From assembly GCA_001507425.1 (NCBI GenBank), contig LMAJ01000003.1, positions 62,001-126,000 on the forward strand: a stretch of DNA of 64,000 nt, read 5' to 3'. The position numbers were made by a program, and so were the translations under genes. The notes under the pieces were generated by a model, which was not told the origin of the DNA, made no database searches, and saw nothing but the letters and a program-made list of their open reading frames with translations. Shown here piece after piece: positions 17,646 to 27,242 of this stretch (the stretch's first letter is position 1; the number at the start of each line of letters is the position of its first letter). The stretch comes from Flavobacteriaceae bacterium CRH (GTDB lineage: Bacteria; Bacteroidota; Bacteroidia; Flavobacteriales; Flavobacteriaceae).

Positions 17646-19397
17646 TTATATGATATCTACTTTAATATGTAGTTCTTTCAATTGAGCATCATCAATTTTT
17701 GCAGGTGCATCGATCATTACATCACGTCCTGAATTGTTTTTAGGGAAAGCAATAAAGTCTCTAATTGTTTCTTGGCCTCCTAAAATAGCAACTAATCTGT
17801 CTAAGCCAAATGCTAAACCTCCGTGTGGCGGTGCTCCAAATTGAAATGCGTCCATTAAGAAACCAAATTGAGCTTTTGCTTCTTCTTCGGTAAATCCTAA
17901 ATATTTGAACATTAATTGTTGTGTTGCTTTATCGTGAATACGAATAGAACCTCCGCCAATTTCATTTCCGTTTAAAACCATATCATAGGCATTTGCACGA
18001 ACTTTTCCCGGTTCTGTTTCCAACAAAGCCATATCTTCCGGTTTTGGAGATGTAAATGGGTGGTGCATGGCATGATAACGGCCAGTTTCTTCGTCAAGTT
18101 CTAATAACGGGAAATCTACAACCCATAATGGAGCAAATTCTTCCGGTTTACGCAATCCTAAACGAGTTGCCAATTCCATACGAAGTGCAGAAAGTTGTGC
18201 GCGGGTTTTATCAGCAGGGCCAGAAAGTACAAAAATCATATCTCCGGGTTTTGCTCCGGTAATTTTTGCCCATTGTGCTAAATCATCCTGATCGTAAAAT
18301 TTATCTACAGATGATTTAAAAGTTCCATCGTCATTGCATTTAGAATATACCATCCCTGATGCTCCAACCTGCGGACGTTTAACCCAGTCAATTAGCCCGT
18401 CAATTTCTTTACGAGTATAATTTCCTGCTCCCGGAACTGCAATTCCAACAACCAATTCAGCTGCATTAAATACAGGGAAATCTTTGTGTTTTGCAAATTC
18501 GTTTAATTCACCAAATTTCATTCCGAAACGAATGTCCGGTTTGTCATTTCCGTATGTTTTCATAGCATAGTCGTAGGTAATTCTTGGAAATTTATCTACT
18601 TCAATGCCTTTTATTTCTTTTAATAAGTGTCTTGTCAAGCCTTCAAAAACATTCAAAATGTCTTCTTGTTCTACAAATGCCATTTCGCAATCGATTTGTG
18701 TAAACTCAGGTTGACGGTCTGCACGTAAGTCTTCATCACGGAAACATTTCACGATTTGGAAATATTTATCCATTCCACCAACCATCAAAAGCTGCTTGAA
18801 AGTTTGTGGAGATTGTGGCAATGCATAAAATTGTCCTTCGTTCATTCTACTAGGAACAACGAAATCTCTCGCTCCTTCCGGAGTCGATTTAATTAAGTAT
18901 GGCGTTTCAACTTCGCAAAAATCTAAATCAGATAAATATTTACGAACTTCCATCGCTACTTTATGACGGAACAATAAACTGTTTTTTACAGGATTACGAC
19001 GAATATCTAAATAGCGATATTTCATTCTGATATCTTCTCCACCATCCGTTTCATCTTCAATTGTAAACGGAGGCGTTAATGCTGCATTTAAAATTGTTAA
19101 TTCGGTTACTAAAATTTCGATTTCACCAGTCGGAATATTTTTGTTTTTGGCTTCACGCTCAATGACAGTTCCTTTTACCTGAATCACAAACTCTCTACCA
19201 AGTGTTTTTGCCAGTTCAAAAACAGTTTTATCAGAACGGCTTTCGTCGAAAATAAGTTGCGTAATTCCGTAACGGTCGCGTAAATCAACCCAATTCATAA
19301 ATCCTTTATCGCGTGATTTTTGAACCCAGCCTGCAAGTGTAACTTCGGTATTAATATTTGAAGCGTTTAATTCGCCGCAATTATGACTTCTATACAT
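17646..19397 (-). CDS. aspS: Aspartate-tRNA ligase
   Basis: A 583-residue class II aminoacyl-tRNA synthetase of the bacterial type. Residues 1-105 form the OB-fold anticodon-binding domain (ending in [12 protein letters not shown]). Motif 2 is [18 protein letters not shown] near residue 218, and motif 3 is [15 protein letters not shown] near residue 545. The insertion between motifs 2 and 3 (about 290-420) is the bacterial GAD-like domain. A TACTTTTG -7 box lies about 20 bp upstream (19416-19423). Confidence 0.97.
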   Translation of the reverse strand: MYRSHNCGELNASNINTEVTLAGWVQKSRDKGFMNWVDLRDRYGITQLIFDESRSDKTVFELAKTLGREFVIQVKGTVIEREAKNKNIPTGEIEILVTELTILNAALTPPFTIEDETDGGEDIRMKYRYLDIRRNPVKNSLLFRHKVAMEVRKYLSDLDFCEVETPYLIKSTPEGARDFVVPSRMNEGQFYALPQSPQTFKQLLMVGGMDKYFQIVKCFRDEDLRADRQPEFTQIDCEMAFVEQEDILNVFEGLTRHLLKEIKGIEVDKFPRITYDYAMKTYGNDKPDIRFGMKFGELNEFAKHKDFPVFNAAELVVGIAVPGAGNYTRKEIDGLIDWVKRPQVGASGMVYSKCNDDGTFKSSVDKFYDQDDLAQWAKITGAKPGDMIFVLSGPADKTRAQLSALRMELATRLGLRKPEEFAPLWVVDFPLLELDEETGRYHAMHHPFTSPKPEDMALLETEPGKVRANAYDMVLNGNEIGGGSIRIHDKATQQLMFKYLGFTEEEAKAQFGFLMDAFQFGAPPHGGLAFGLDRLVAILGGQETIRDFIAFPKNNSGRDVMIDAPAKIDDAQLKELHIKVDII

Positions 19398-19415
19398 GAT
19401 CTAAATTTTAGACTG

Positions 19416-19423
19416 CAAAAGTA
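19416..19423 (-). promoter_or_regulatory. -7 box (TACTTTTG) of aspS
   Basis: It matches TAnnTTTG and lies 18 bp upstream of the aspS start codon, implying a very short leader. No -33 TTG at 19-20 bp. Confidence 0.4.
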
Positions 19424-19519
19424 AACACAAAATTCAAATTAATATAGTAAAGTGACAACTTGATGTTCAATAATTTGAAATATTTTGTTAATTGTTAAAT
19501 TTCAAACCCCGAATTTCTT

Positions 19520-19527
19520 TAGATTTG
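19520..19527 (+). promoter_or_regulatory. -7 box (TAGATTTG) of the TlpA-like gene
   Basis: It matches TAnnTTTG 27 bp before the ATG. The nearest upstream TTG is 25 bp away rather than 19-20. Confidence 0.4.
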
Positions 19528-19554
19528 AACTACTAAAAACAAACTTTAATATAT

Positions 19555-20550
19555 ATGAAGAAAATTTTCGTTTCCGGACTATTGATTTTAAGCGCTTTGA
19601 ATGTTGTTGGTCAAGCCAAAAGTCAAATTGCATTTACGGCTAAAATTGCCAACAGAAACAGCGATACTTTAGTAATTAAAGGAGCGAATAATTTTAAACA
19701 AGTAATTCCGATCAATAAAAAAGAATTATTTGTTGCCAATTTTGAAGCTCCAAAAGGATTTTATATGTTTTCTGACGGCGTTGAGTCTTCTAATTTTTAT
19801 TTAAAACCAAATTCTGAAGTAAATCTGACGATGAATGCTAAAGAATTTGATGAAACGATTGTATATAAAGGTAAAGGTGTTAACGAAAGTAACTTTCTTG
19901 CACAATATGCATTATCAAATGAAAAATTTCTAAATGAAGCTTTTAAGAAAAATGCAACTGAATTTGCATTGTTAGTTGAAACCAAGAAAAAATCTGATTT
20001 AGAAAAAATAGAAAAAGGAGATTATGATCCTGAATTTAAAACTGCTTTGAAAAAATCTTTTGAAGAGTTCAATCAGTATGCTGTTCAGGAATATGACAGA
20101 GCTTCTTTAATGGATAAGCTGAACGGAAAACCTTCTGCAGAATTTGACTATGAAAATCATAAAGGAGGAAAAACAAAACTTTCTGATTTAAAAGGGAAAT
20201 ATGTTTACATTGATCTTTGGGCGACCTGGTGTGGACCGTGCAGAGCAGAAATTCCGTACTTGCAAAAAGTTGAAGAAAAGTATCACGGTAAAAATATTGA
20301 GTTTGTGAGCGTTTCTGTTGATGTTGTAAAAGATCATGATAAATGGCAAAAATTTGTAACAGATAAACAATTAGGAGGAATTCAATTGATTTCGGATAAA
20401 GACTGGCAATCAGAATTTGTTAAAAGTTATGCAGTAATGTCAATTCCGAGATTTATTTTGATCGATCCAAAAGGGAATGTTTTAAATGCAGATGCCCCAA
20501 GACCTTCTTCTCAAGAGCTTCAAACTAAGTTAGATGCCCTGTTGAATTAA
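19555..20550 (+). CDS. TlpA-like thioredoxin-fold oxidoreductase with DUF4369-like N-terminus
   Basis: A 331-residue exported protein. An N-terminal signal peptide (MKKIFVSGLLILSALNVVGQ) precedes a beta-rich region (about 25-110) resembling the DUF4369 domain that commonly precedes thioredoxin domains in Bacteroidetes, then a helical linker. The C-terminal thioredoxin domain (about 190-331) has the active site WATWCGPCRAE with Cys226 and Cys229, and the cis-proline segment MSIPRFILIDPKG. The role is periplasmic disulfide exchange; the target is unknown. It is monocistronic, with a terminator at 20607-20635. Confidence 0.88.
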   Translation: MKKIFVSGLLILSALNVVGQAKSQIAFTAKIANRNSDTLVIKGANNFKQVIPINKKELFVANFEAPKGFYMFSDGVESSNFYLKPNSEVNLTMNAKEFDETIVYKGKGVNESNFLAQYALSNEKFLNEAFKKNATEFALLVETKKKSDLEKIEKGDYDPEFKTALKKSFEEFNQYAVQEYDRASLMDKLNGKPSAEFDYENHKGGKTKLSDLKGKYVYIDLWATWCGPCRAEIPYLQKVEEKYHGKNIEFVSVSVDVVKDHDKWQKFVTDKQLGGIQLISDKDWQSEFVKSYAVMSIPRFILIDPKGNVLNADAPRPSSQELQTKLDALLN

Positions 20551-20606
20551 ATTTCGTAATAATTATAACGATATCGTAATTTTAGAGTTTTTGTCTAAAA
20601 ACCAGT

Positions 20607-20635
20607 AAAACCAATGCCTGAGCATTGGTTTTTTT
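20607..20635 (+). terminator. Terminator of the TlpA-like gene
   Basis: The 10-bp stem AAACCAATGC / GCATTGGTTT with a CTGA loop is followed by a T-run. Confidence 0.9.
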
Positions 20636-20719
20636 ATATGTGACACATTTCCAATGTTAAGTTTTCACTCAATGTTACCAAATTGTTAAGCAAAAGTTTT
20701 TTTAATGTAAACATTTAAT

Positions 20720-20727
20720 TATATTTG
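20720..20727 (+). promoter_or_regulatory. -7 box (TATATTTG) of the MORN-repeat gene
   Basis: An exact TAnnTTTG match. Transcription would begin near 20734, which supports the ATG at 20760 over the one at 20736. Confidence 0.5.
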
Positions 20728-20759
20728 GTAAAGATTTGATAACATTAATACCTAAAGAT

Positions 20760-21107
20760 ATGAAAAAATGTGTGATTTTAGTTGCAATGATGTTCTCTGG
20801 AATTTTAGTTGCACAAGAAGTAAAACCAGAATTAGAAGCTGTTGGAAATAAAGTAAAAGCTACTTATTACTATGAAAATGGTAAAGTACAACAAGAAGGT
20901 TTCTATAAAGATGGTAAATTAGATGGCGTTTGGGTATCTTATGATGAAAATGGTAATAAACTTGCGGTAGGAGAGTACACAAACGGATTGAAAACAGGAA
21001 ATTGGATTTTCTTTAATGATAATAAACTTTCTGAAGTTGCTTACGAAAACAGCAAAATCACCTCAATTAAAAATTTACAAAAAAATGCTTTGGCAAATAG
21101 AAATTAA
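20760..21107 (+). CDS. Small exported MORN-repeat protein
   Basis: A 115-residue protein with a signal peptide (MKKCVILVAMMFSGILVAQ) followed by three MORN-like repeats: YYENGKVQQEGFYKDGKLDGVW, YDENGNKLAVGEYTNGLKTGNW, and a shorter FNDNKLSEVAYENSKI. Such repeats form beta-hairpin solenoids; no enzymatic residues are evident. An in-frame ATG at 20736 would add eight residues (ITLIPKD) before the signal peptide and sits at the predicted transcription start, so 20760 is chosen. The function is unknown. It ends at a bidirectional terminator shared with the convergent PepSY gene. Confidence 0.85.
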   Translation: MKKCVILVAMMFSGILVAQEVKPELEAVGNKVKATYYYENGKVQQEGFYKDGKLDGVWVSYDENGNKLAVGEYTNGLKTGNWIFFNDNKLSEVAYENSKITSIKNLQKNALANRN

Positions 21108-21126
21108 GATGATTTCAATAATTTAA

Positions 21127-21150
21127 AAAACCGCTTTAATGAGCGGTTTT
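21127..21150. terminator. Bidirectional terminator between convergent genes
   Basis: The stem AAAACCGCT / AGCGGTTTT with a TTAATG loop has A- and T-runs on both sides, between the MORN gene (+) and the PepSY gene (-). Confidence 0.88.
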
Positions 21151-21151
21151 T

Positions 21152-22264
21152 TTATGCCTTGATTTTTTTAGACTTTTTTCTTCTTCCATACCAAATTACA
21201 AAACCCGTTACAGGTAGCGCAGCTGCAATTAAGCTTACTGTAAAAGCAATTATTTTTCCGGGTAAATCCAGGATTTGTCCTGTGTGAATTCCATAATTCA
21301 TTTCAACGACTTGCAAACCAAAGCTTTTTTTGGCATAAGGTTGGCTTTGAATTAATTTTCCATCGTTTGGATGAAAATAATAATTGCTTTGATGATCAAA
21401 TCGCAAAGCATGCGGATATGCACCTGTATTAATAATATCGCCTTTTTGCTGCGGAAGCATTACATAAAACATTTCTGCCTTTGGCTGAAGTTTCATCGTT
21501 TCTGTAAAAGCAATATCTACGGCACCAAGTGTGTTTGTTTTAAAATTTGTTGTGTCTATTACAGGAGCTTTTGTTTCTAACGCTTTATCTCCGCCAAAAT
21601 TGAAGGTTTTATAAATACCGTCGCCAACCCATCCGTACGTAAAGGTTAAACCTGTTATAGCAATAATGGCAGCAATAATTGAAATGTAAAATCCCGAAGT
21701 GTTGTGCCAGTCATAATTTACGCGACGCCATTTTGCAGACCATTTTACGGAAAAACTTCTTTTAATGTCACTTTTTCTTTTTGGCCACCACTGAATAATT
21801 CCGGAAATAAGCAACAAAATAAAGATAATCGTGGCAACACCAATAATATGTTTGCCAATATAATCAGGCAAAAGGAGATACAAATGAATGTATTCGACAA
21901 TGATAAAAAAGTCAGTTTCAGGATTTTCTGTTTTTAAATATTTTCCTGTGTAAGGATTAAAATATAAATATAAATTCCCTGTATCAGTATAGGTATAAAC
22001 CACAGCAGATCGATCTTTACCGTAATAAGAAACCATACTTGATTTATTATTTGGAAGAACTTCTTTTGCTTTTTCCTGTAAAATCGAAGGATTTAAAAAT
22101 GGTTTGTTTTGAGGTTCAACCAAACGCCATTCTTTTCGGGTAATATCTTTTATTTCGTCATGAAAACAAAATAGACAGCCAGTAATACTGACAATAAAAA
22201 CAATAAGCCCGGAAATTAATCCGAGCCATTTGTGTATAAATCGTATTTGTGTTTTAAATCCCAT
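21152..22264 (-). CDS. PepSY-associated transmembrane protein
   Basis: A 370-residue inner-membrane protein of the PepSY_TM family. The N-terminal motif FIHKWLGLISGLIVFIVSITGCLFCFHDEI, a periplasmic PepSY-like region, WHNTSGFYISIIAAIIAITGLTF in the middle, and a last helix before a basic tail (YGRRKKSKKIKA) fit the family's four-helix layout. Members are often encoded with siderophore receptors and proposed to act in periplasmic iron release. An upstream in-frame ATG (22309) falls inside the predicted promoter -33 element, so the start at 22264 is preferred. It is the last gene of the iron cluster but has its own promoter. Confidence 0.85.
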   Translation of the reverse strand: MGFKTQIRFIHKWLGLISGLIVFIVSITGCLFCFHDEIKDITRKEWRLVEPQNKPFLNPSILQEKAKEVLPNNKSSMVSYYGKDRSAVVYTYTDTGNLYLYFNPYTGKYLKTENPETDFFIIVEYIHLYLLLPDYIGKHIIGVATIIFILLLISGIIQWWPKRKSDIKRSFSVKWSAKWRRVNYDWHNTSGFYISIIAAIIAITGLTFTYGWVGDGIYKTFNFGGDKALETKAPVIDTTNFKTNTLGAVDIAFTETMKLQPKAEMFYVMLPQQKGDIINTGAYPHALRFDHQSNYYFHPNDGKLIQSQPYAKKSFGLQVVEMNYGIHTGQILDLPGKIIAFTVSLIAAALPVTGFVIWYGRRKKSKKIKA

Positions 22265-22278
22265 TTTAAATAAAACCG

Positions 22279-22310
22279 TAAATGTATACGCTAATTTGAT
22301 ATGGGGCAAA
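22279..22310 (-). promoter_or_regulatory. Promoter (TTG-N20-TACATTTA) of the first PepSY gene
   Basis: On the minus strand TTTG (22307-22310) precedes TACATTTA (22279-22286) by 20 bases. The predicted transcription start is only a few bases upstream of the ATG at 22264, so the leader is very short. Confidence 0.6.
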
Positions 22311-22374
22311 TTATTCTAAAGTATTTTAGTATTAATGATTATTAGATTGCGTAATGATGCGAAGCCTCAAAATA

Positions 22375-22465
22375 TTTTTCACGCAGATCGAAAAAGATTT
22401 AAGCAGATCTAAAGAGGATTTTTTACAATTAGTAATAATCTATCTGCTCAAATCTGCGTGAAAAA
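22375..22465. repeat. Long intergenic hairpin with CACGCAGAT ends
   Basis: The 14-bp perfect outer arms TTTTTCACGCAGAT / ATCTGCGTGAAAAA surround inner arms GATTTAAGCAGAT / ATCTGCTCAAATC (12 of 13 matches). It separates the two PepSY genes and could act as a processing site or terminator. Confidence 0.8.
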
Positions 22466-22481
22466 CCATTATTTAATCCTT

Positions 22482-24035
22482 TTAAGAAACAGCTTCTGTT
22501 TTAGGTTTTAAATGATAAGCGACATAAAGTGATATTGAAGCTAAAACAATCCAGAAAACATCAATAAAGAAAACCTGAATATGATTTTGAATGAAAGAAC
22601 TCCAAAACCATCTTCCTGTAACAATTCCGTTTGTGATTGGAATTAAAAATCCTAAAATACTTCCTGAAATCAAGCAGAATTTATTGGTAAAGCCATCATC
22701 TTTTTTAAGGATAAAAAAGATTGCCAACAATAACCATCCGCCAAAATAAAGTATAAACAAATTTGTCTGACTTAACGGATAAAAGATTTTACTGCCAATA
22801 AAAGTAAGTGCTGTAATTGGGTACATACTTAAACAAACAGCTAAATAAATGCGAACAACGGCTGCGTTGAAACGTCTTTTCTTTTCAGGCATATTCTTTT
22901 TTTGCCTTGCTACAAGCCAAATCATAACTCCTGAAATGATGACAAAACAAGTTATAATTCCTAAAATGAAACTCACGATTTTTAATGCATAACCGCCGTA
23001 ATCACCAAAGTGAATTCGGTATAAAACATTTTTTACAATATCTAAATAACTGTTTTCTGTAATTGGGTTTTTTCGAAGCACTTCTTTTCCGTCAGAAACG
23101 TGGTAAACCACTTTTCCCATTCCGGTAAAATTTTTCTGATGCGGTATTTCGCCTTCTACTAAAACATGCATGTTGGTGTCTCCGTAGTTTTGAATAGTAA
23201 CGTTTGTAACTTGAAAATCAGGCCAGTTGTTTTTTGCTTTTGCAACAAGCTCCTCTATATTAAAAGGATTTGCCAACCTTTTATTTTCAAATTCATAAAC
23301 GGGTTTATCATACTCTAATTCTTTGTACAATTTCGCCTGATCGCCTTTGTACAAAGCCATTACGGCTGGAGCAACAATTAAAAGCTTAATCATAAAGAAA
23401 GTTCCCGTTACAGCATATACAAATTGAAACGGCAAACCAATCATTCCTAAAGCAGTGTGTGCATCTGTCCACAACGTTTTTAATTTTTCTTTTGGACGGA
23501 AAACATAAAAGTTAGAAACAATTTTTTTCCAATGTAATAAAACACCCGTCACAATGGCAAACAAGAAAAATAAAGCAATAAAACCTGAAAGATAATAGCC
23601 AACAGGATAAGGAATTTGAGCTAAAAAGTGTAAACGATATAATAATTCTCCCAGCGAATATGATTCTTCATAAGTGTAGGATTTAAGATTTTGATTGTCA
23701 AGGAAAAAATACGCCCCTTCTTTTTGTTTGGCTTTTGCCGAAGTATTTTTAGTTCCTTCTAAGGAAACGAAGACTCTTTTTTCATTAATTGGCTGAGAAA
23801 TGGAGATGTTTCTTCCAAATAATATATATTCTTTGTCAAGCTTTTTTAAAGCCTTATTATAATCTAATTGAATTTCTTTTGAAATAGGAGCAGATTCGCT
23901 TCTTTCCCAATTGATAATTTCATGCTTAAAAAAAGAAAAAGATCCTGCGAAAAAAATCACAAAAAGAACAACGCTGATAACAATTCCGCTAACAGTATGT
24001 GTATGAAAATAAATATTATAATTGCGATTGTTCAT
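22482..24035 (-). CDS. PepSY-associated transmembrane protein, larger paralog
   Basis: A 517-residue membrane protein of the PepSY_TM family. The N-terminal FHTHTVSGIVISVVLFVIFFAGSFSFFKHEI parallels the shorter paralog at 21152-22264. WTDAHTALGMIGLPFQFVYAVTGTFFMIK lies mid-protein, and the C-terminal third has four extra helices. It starts 3 bp after the upstream 100-residue membrane protein and belongs to the iron-uptake transcription unit headed by the TonB-dependent receptor. A ferric-siderophore reductase or PepSY-type role is inferred from context only. Confidence 0.82.
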   Translation of the reverse strand: MNNRNYNIYFHTHTVSGIVISVVLFVIFFAGSFSFFKHEIINWERSESAPISKEIQLDYNKALKKLDKEYILFGRNISISQPINEKRVFVSLEGTKNTSAKAKQKEGAYFFLDNQNLKSYTYEESYSLGELLYRLHFLAQIPYPVGYYLSGFIALFFLFAIVTGVLLHWKKIVSNFYVFRPKEKLKTLWTDAHTALGMIGLPFQFVYAVTGTFFMIKLLIVAPAVMALYKGDQAKLYKELEYDKPVYEFENKRLANPFNIEELVAKAKNNWPDFQVTNVTIQNYGDTNMHVLVEGEIPHQKNFTGMGKVVYHVSDGKEVLRKNPITENSYLDIVKNVLYRIHFGDYGGYALKIVSFILGIITCFVIISGVMIWLVARQKKNMPEKKRRFNAAVVRIYLAVCLSMYPITALTFIGSKIFYPLSQTNLFILYFGGWLLLAIFFILKKDDGFTNKFCLISGSILGFLIPITNGIVTGRWFWSSFIQNHIQVFFIDVFWIVLASISLYVAYHLKPKTEAVS

Positions 24036-24038
24036 AGG

Positions 24039-24341
24039 TTATTTGGCTATTGGATTATAGGTTTGACCCAGATAAATAAAAAGAGAAAAAACTAAGGTAA
24101 GAAGTAGATAAATAACCCAGATTTTCCAAGCGCTTTTTGCCAGAAAGGCAATTACCATTAATGCTACCCAAAGAATAAAACCTGTAAAAGCCGTTGTCAT
24201 TAAAACATTTGCTCTGTTAAACCATGAAGCCAAAGCCAGATGGAAAGTGACAGAAACAAAATAACCGCCCAAAATGGCAGCTGTTATTTTGGCAAATCGT
24301 TGCCATTTAGATTGTGTCAGATATTTAGGATTTGCAGGCAT
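24039..24341 (-). CDS. Small three-helix membrane protein, possibly DUF3649-like iron-uptake protein
   Basis: A 100-residue protein with hydrophobic segments at about 17-37, 45-65 and 70-92. The combination of receptor, DUF3325, DUF3649 and PepSY_TM genes is known from siderophore loci, and this gene occupies the DUF3649 position. The sequence itself is too short and hydrophobic to be certain. It is tightly linked (3 bp) to the PepSY gene downstream and 17 bp after the 110-residue gene upstream. Confidence 0.6.
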   Translation of the reverse strand: MPANPKYLTQSKWQRFAKITAAILGGYFVSVTFHLALASWFNRANVLMTTAFTGFILWVALMVIAFLAKSAWKIWVIYLLLTLVFSLFIYLGQTYNPIAK

Positions 24342-24358
24342 ATTTTGTTCAAAGAGAA

Positions 24359-24691
24359 TTAGTTGTAATAAAATTCTAGTAAAGCAACAATTACAAATAG
24401 TGCAATAATAGCTTTATTGCTTATTTTTTTTAATGGGCTTAAAAGGACAATTAAACTGCCAATTGTCATTAACTGAATAAAAAACATCAGTGTTCCGCAA
24501 CATAAAGATTGCGTAAAAAGCCAAAGTACATAAGCTAACAGGAGCAAACTTAATCCTGTGATTTTGGTTTGCTTCGGATTGTTTTTCATCCATTTTTCAA
24601 AACCTAAATCATACGAAAGAGTTGCTCTTTTTGATGTATAATATAAGGTGTAGAAAGCTAAAAAAACGATAAGGCTGGCGATTGTTATCAT
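24359..24691 (-). CDS. Small membrane protein, possibly DUF3325-like
   Basis: A 110-residue protein with about three hydrophobic segments (residues 1-18, 47-62, 72-107). It contains a cysteine pair in FTQSLCCGTLMFFIQLMTIGSLIVLLSPL. Position and size fit the DUF3325 protein of siderophore loci; the family call is tentative. It follows the TonB-dependent receptor after a hairpin that could partly terminate transcription. Confidence 0.55.
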   Translation of the reverse strand: MITIASLIVFLAFYTLYYTSKRATLSYDLGFEKWMKNNPKQTKITGLSLLLLAYVLWLFTQSLCCGTLMFFIQLMTIGSLIVLLSPLKKISNKAIIALFVIVALLEFYYN

Positions 24692-24704
24692 AATTTTAAA
24701 AATT

Positions 24705-24739
24705 TAAAAACACCTTTCCGGTTAAAGAGAAAGGTGTTT
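24705..24739 (-). terminator. Hairpin after the siderophore receptor gene
   Basis: The 11-bp stem AAACACCTTTC / GAAAGGTGTTT is followed on the minus strand by TTTTTAAATTTTT. It may reduce, rather than abolish, readthrough into the downstream small membrane protein genes. Confidence 0.75.
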
Positions 24740-24752
24740 GTTGGTTTTTTTA

Positions 24753-27215
24753 TTAGAATCTATAAGTAAAACTTCCCACTATAGCTCTTGGATCTTTAGG
24801 GTGGATTGTTGACCAACCATCATAGATTTCTTTATTGGCTATGTTGTTTAATTTAGCTGTGATCGTAAATTTTTCAGCGCTATAAAATAAAGATGAATTT
24901 AGAACGGTGTACTCAGGAATTGTAAATGTTCCGGTAGTTTTTCTGTTCATGATCATATTATCTCCAACATAATTTCCTCCAAAACCTAAACCAAAACCTC
25001 TTAAGAAACCATTTGTAAACTTGTAACTTGCCCAAAGGTTTGCCAGGTTTCTAGGACCTGCATTTTCAGATCTGCGGTTTACAAACTCAGGATCTCCTTT
25101 GGTTAAAACGGCATCGTTATAACTATATCCTAAAACAATGTTTAAACCGTTAATTGGGTTTGCCACAAATTCTGCTTCAAAACCTTTATTTTTCTGAGCT
25201 CCATCTTGGTATGTAGTCTGATTATTTGGCTGTGGAGTTGTTGGGTCTGCCGGATCTATGTAAGGAGTTTCAACTACATAAGTCTGATCAACAACTTTAA
25301 TATCATAATAGCTGAAAGTAGCATAAAGTTTATCTTTAAAAAGATTCAGTTTTGTTCCAACTTCAAATTGATCTGCATGTTCAGGATTAAGTATTATTGG
25401 CGTAGCAACAGCAGCACTACGATTTTGACCCGGCGCAATGTTTACGAATCCGTTCATGTAATTTGCAAAAATAGAAACCTTATCCAGAATTGGTTGGTAA
25501 ACCAGTCCAAATTTTGGAGAAAAAGCAGTTTGGTTGTATCCGTCGTTTTTTGCATTCATAAAACGGTCAGCACGTAAACTTAACATCGCAGATAATTCAG
25601 GAGTAAAATTGATTACATCAGAAACGTAAGCACTATAAGTTTCTTGTTTCGTATTATTGTCGTTTCTTGGATTACCTGCAATAATTGCATCAGCTCCGGC
25701 TTTTGTCAAATCTCCTGTATCACCGTTTGATGGTCCAAAAACAGCATTAAAAGCAGCCAAATTATCTCCAATATAGACATAACCATTACCAAAATATTCG
25801 GTACTGTGATCAGTAGCGGTTCTTTTGAAATAATCAAAACCAACAACGATTCTATTTCTTATGCTTCCAATTTTAAAATCACCATTGAAATTTTGTTGAA
25901 TGTCTGTAGTGATATTTTGATTGTCCTGATCTGTAAAATAACGAGCTAATACAATTCCGTCATTAATTGGCGTAAATTGTGTTGCTTCATATAAATAAGA
26001 ATAGTTTCCTACTGATTTTGCTGAACTTGTAGAGAAAACCGTTTGAGAACTCCATTGATCAGAAAACTTATAATTCATTTGAGCCTGAATGTTATAAGAA
26101 GGAGTCTTCATTGTAAGTTCATCACTCGTGTAAGAACGTTCATTGTCGTATTTTAATTCATTAATGTTATGAACTCTTAATGGAGCGCCTCTGTCTAAAA
26201 ACAACATTGTTGGGTTTGTAGATTCGTTGCTCATAAACTCAGTATTAACCAAGAATGATAATCTGTCATTTACTTCATAAGATAATGAAGGAGCAATAAA
26301 ATAGGATTCTCTAAAACCAGCATCCTGAAAACTATTTTGTTTGTTGTAAGCTGAATTTATTCTGAAATTTAAAGTTTTTTTCTCATTAAGAGGTGTGTTC
26401 AAATCGACAGTTGCACGATTTAAACCATAACTTCCTACGGTATAATTTATTTCTCCACCAAAAGTTTTATAAGGTCTTTTTGTAGTGGTATTGATTAAAC
26501 CTCCATAAGAGATTAAGCTGCTTCCGAACAAAGTTCCGGACGGACCTCTGATAATTTCAATTTTGTCAATATTTGCAGGATCTAAACTTCCGTTTGTTAA
26601 ACCAGGTAAACCATTAACCATTGTAGGCTGAACTGGAAATCCTCTTAAAGAATAATAAGCAGCTCCATCTCCGGCACGGCCTGTTGCAGCCCAAAGAGGT
26701 GTAATACCAGATGCATTTTTCAAAGCATCGTCAAAATTTGTAACGACTTGCTCTTTTAATAATTCTCCTGTAATAGTAGTGTAAGATTGTGGATTTTCAA
26801 GATTTTTAAGAGGCAATCTCGAAACTTGTTTAGTGTCTTTGCGGGCAAAATGATTTTTACCGCCATTTACAACCACTTCTGTTAAATCTTCTGAATTTGT
26901 AGAAATAGTAAAATTTTGAACTAAGTTATCTCCTTCTTTAACTACAATTGTTTTTTCTTGCGCAATGTATCCTACTGAAGAAACCTTTAAAGTATAAGTT
27001 CCGGGTTTAATGTTTTTTAATGTATAATTACCTTTGTCATCAGTAGTAGTTCCTGATTTTGTACCTTTTAAAACAACAGAAATGCTCTCTGGAGACTCAT
27101 CATTGTTTACAGTAATTTGACCTTTTATAGTTGCTTTCTCCTGAGACCAAGCCGTGGCGCTTGCTAACAAAATAAAACAGAAACTCAAAAACAATATTTT
27201 AAATTTTGATTTCAT
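24753..27215 (-). CDS. TonB-dependent siderophore receptor
   Basis: An 820-residue outer-membrane receptor. A signal peptide (about 1-24) precedes a CarboxypepD_reg-like domain (residues about 28-112, ITVNNDESPESISVVLKGTKSGTTTD...), a plug domain (about 120-260, with NIDKIEIIRGPSGTLFGS) and a 22-strand beta-barrel ending in KDPRAIVGSFTYRF with terminal phenylalanine. The plug style (LRGFPVQPTMVNGLPG) is that of ferric-siderophore receptors such as FhuE or FpvA types; the ligand is unknown. It heads the iron-uptake gene set and has a near-consensus promoter with TTTAGAAT-type motifs nearby that could be a Fur site. Confidence 0.9.
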   Translation of the reverse strand: MKSKFKILFLSFCFILLASATAWSQEKATIKGQITVNNDESPESISVVLKGTKSGTTTDDKGNYTLKNIKPGTYTLKVSSVGYIAQEKTIVVKEGDNLVQNFTISTNSEDLTEVVVNGGKNHFARKDTKQVSRLPLKNLENPQSYTTITGELLKEQVVTNFDDALKNASGITPLWAATGRAGDGAAYYSLRGFPVQPTMVNGLPGLTNGSLDPANIDKIEIIRGPSGTLFGSSLISYGGLINTTTKRPYKTFGGEINYTVGSYGLNRATVDLNTPLNEKKTLNFRINSAYNKQNSFQDAGFRESYFIAPSLSYEVNDRLSFLVNTEFMSNESTNPTMLFLDRGAPLRVHNINELKYDNERSYTSDELTMKTPSYNIQAQMNYKFSDQWSSQTVFSTSSAKSVGNYSYLYEATQFTPINDGIVLARYFTDQDNQNITTDIQQNFNGDFKIGSIRNRIVVGFDYFKRTATDHSTEYFGNGYVYIGDNLAAFNAVFGPSNGDTGDLTKAGADAIIAGNPRNDNNTKQETYSAYVSDVINFTPELSAMLSLRADRFMNAKNDGYNQTAFSPKFGLVYQPILDKVSIFANYMNGFVNIAPGQNRSAAVATPIILNPEHADQFEVGTKLNLFKDKLYATFSYYDIKVVDQTYVVETPYIDPADPTTPQPNNQTTYQDGAQKNKGFEAEFVANPINGLNIVLGYSYNDAVLTKGDPEFVNRRSENAGPRNLANLWASYKFTNGFLRGFGLGFGGNYVGDNMIMNRKTTGTFTIPEYTVLNSSLFYSAEKFTITAKLNNIANKEIYDGWSTIHPKDPRAIVGSFTYRF

Positions 27216-27220
27216 TTTTA

Positions 27221-27237
27221 TTTAGAATTGATTTTAA
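27221..27237. promoter_or_regulatory. Candidate iron-responsive operator TTTAGAATTGATTTTAA
   Basis: The imperfect palindrome overlaps the predicted transcription start of the siderophore receptor gene. A similar TATTCTAAATAAAATA lies just upstream of the -33 element (about 27287). Binding by Fur is inferred from gene context only. Confidence 0.3.
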
Positions 27238-27242
27238 TAGCG

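Noticed and set aside
20736..20759. Upstream ATG at 20736 for the MORN-repeat gene
   Set aside because: It coincides with the predicted transcription start after the TATATTTG box and would add polar residues before an otherwise normal signal peptide.
24750..27240. The siderophore receptor as a SusC-type glycan receptor
   Set aside because: There is no SusD neighbour, and the downstream PepSY and small membrane proteins fit an iron-siderophore setting better.
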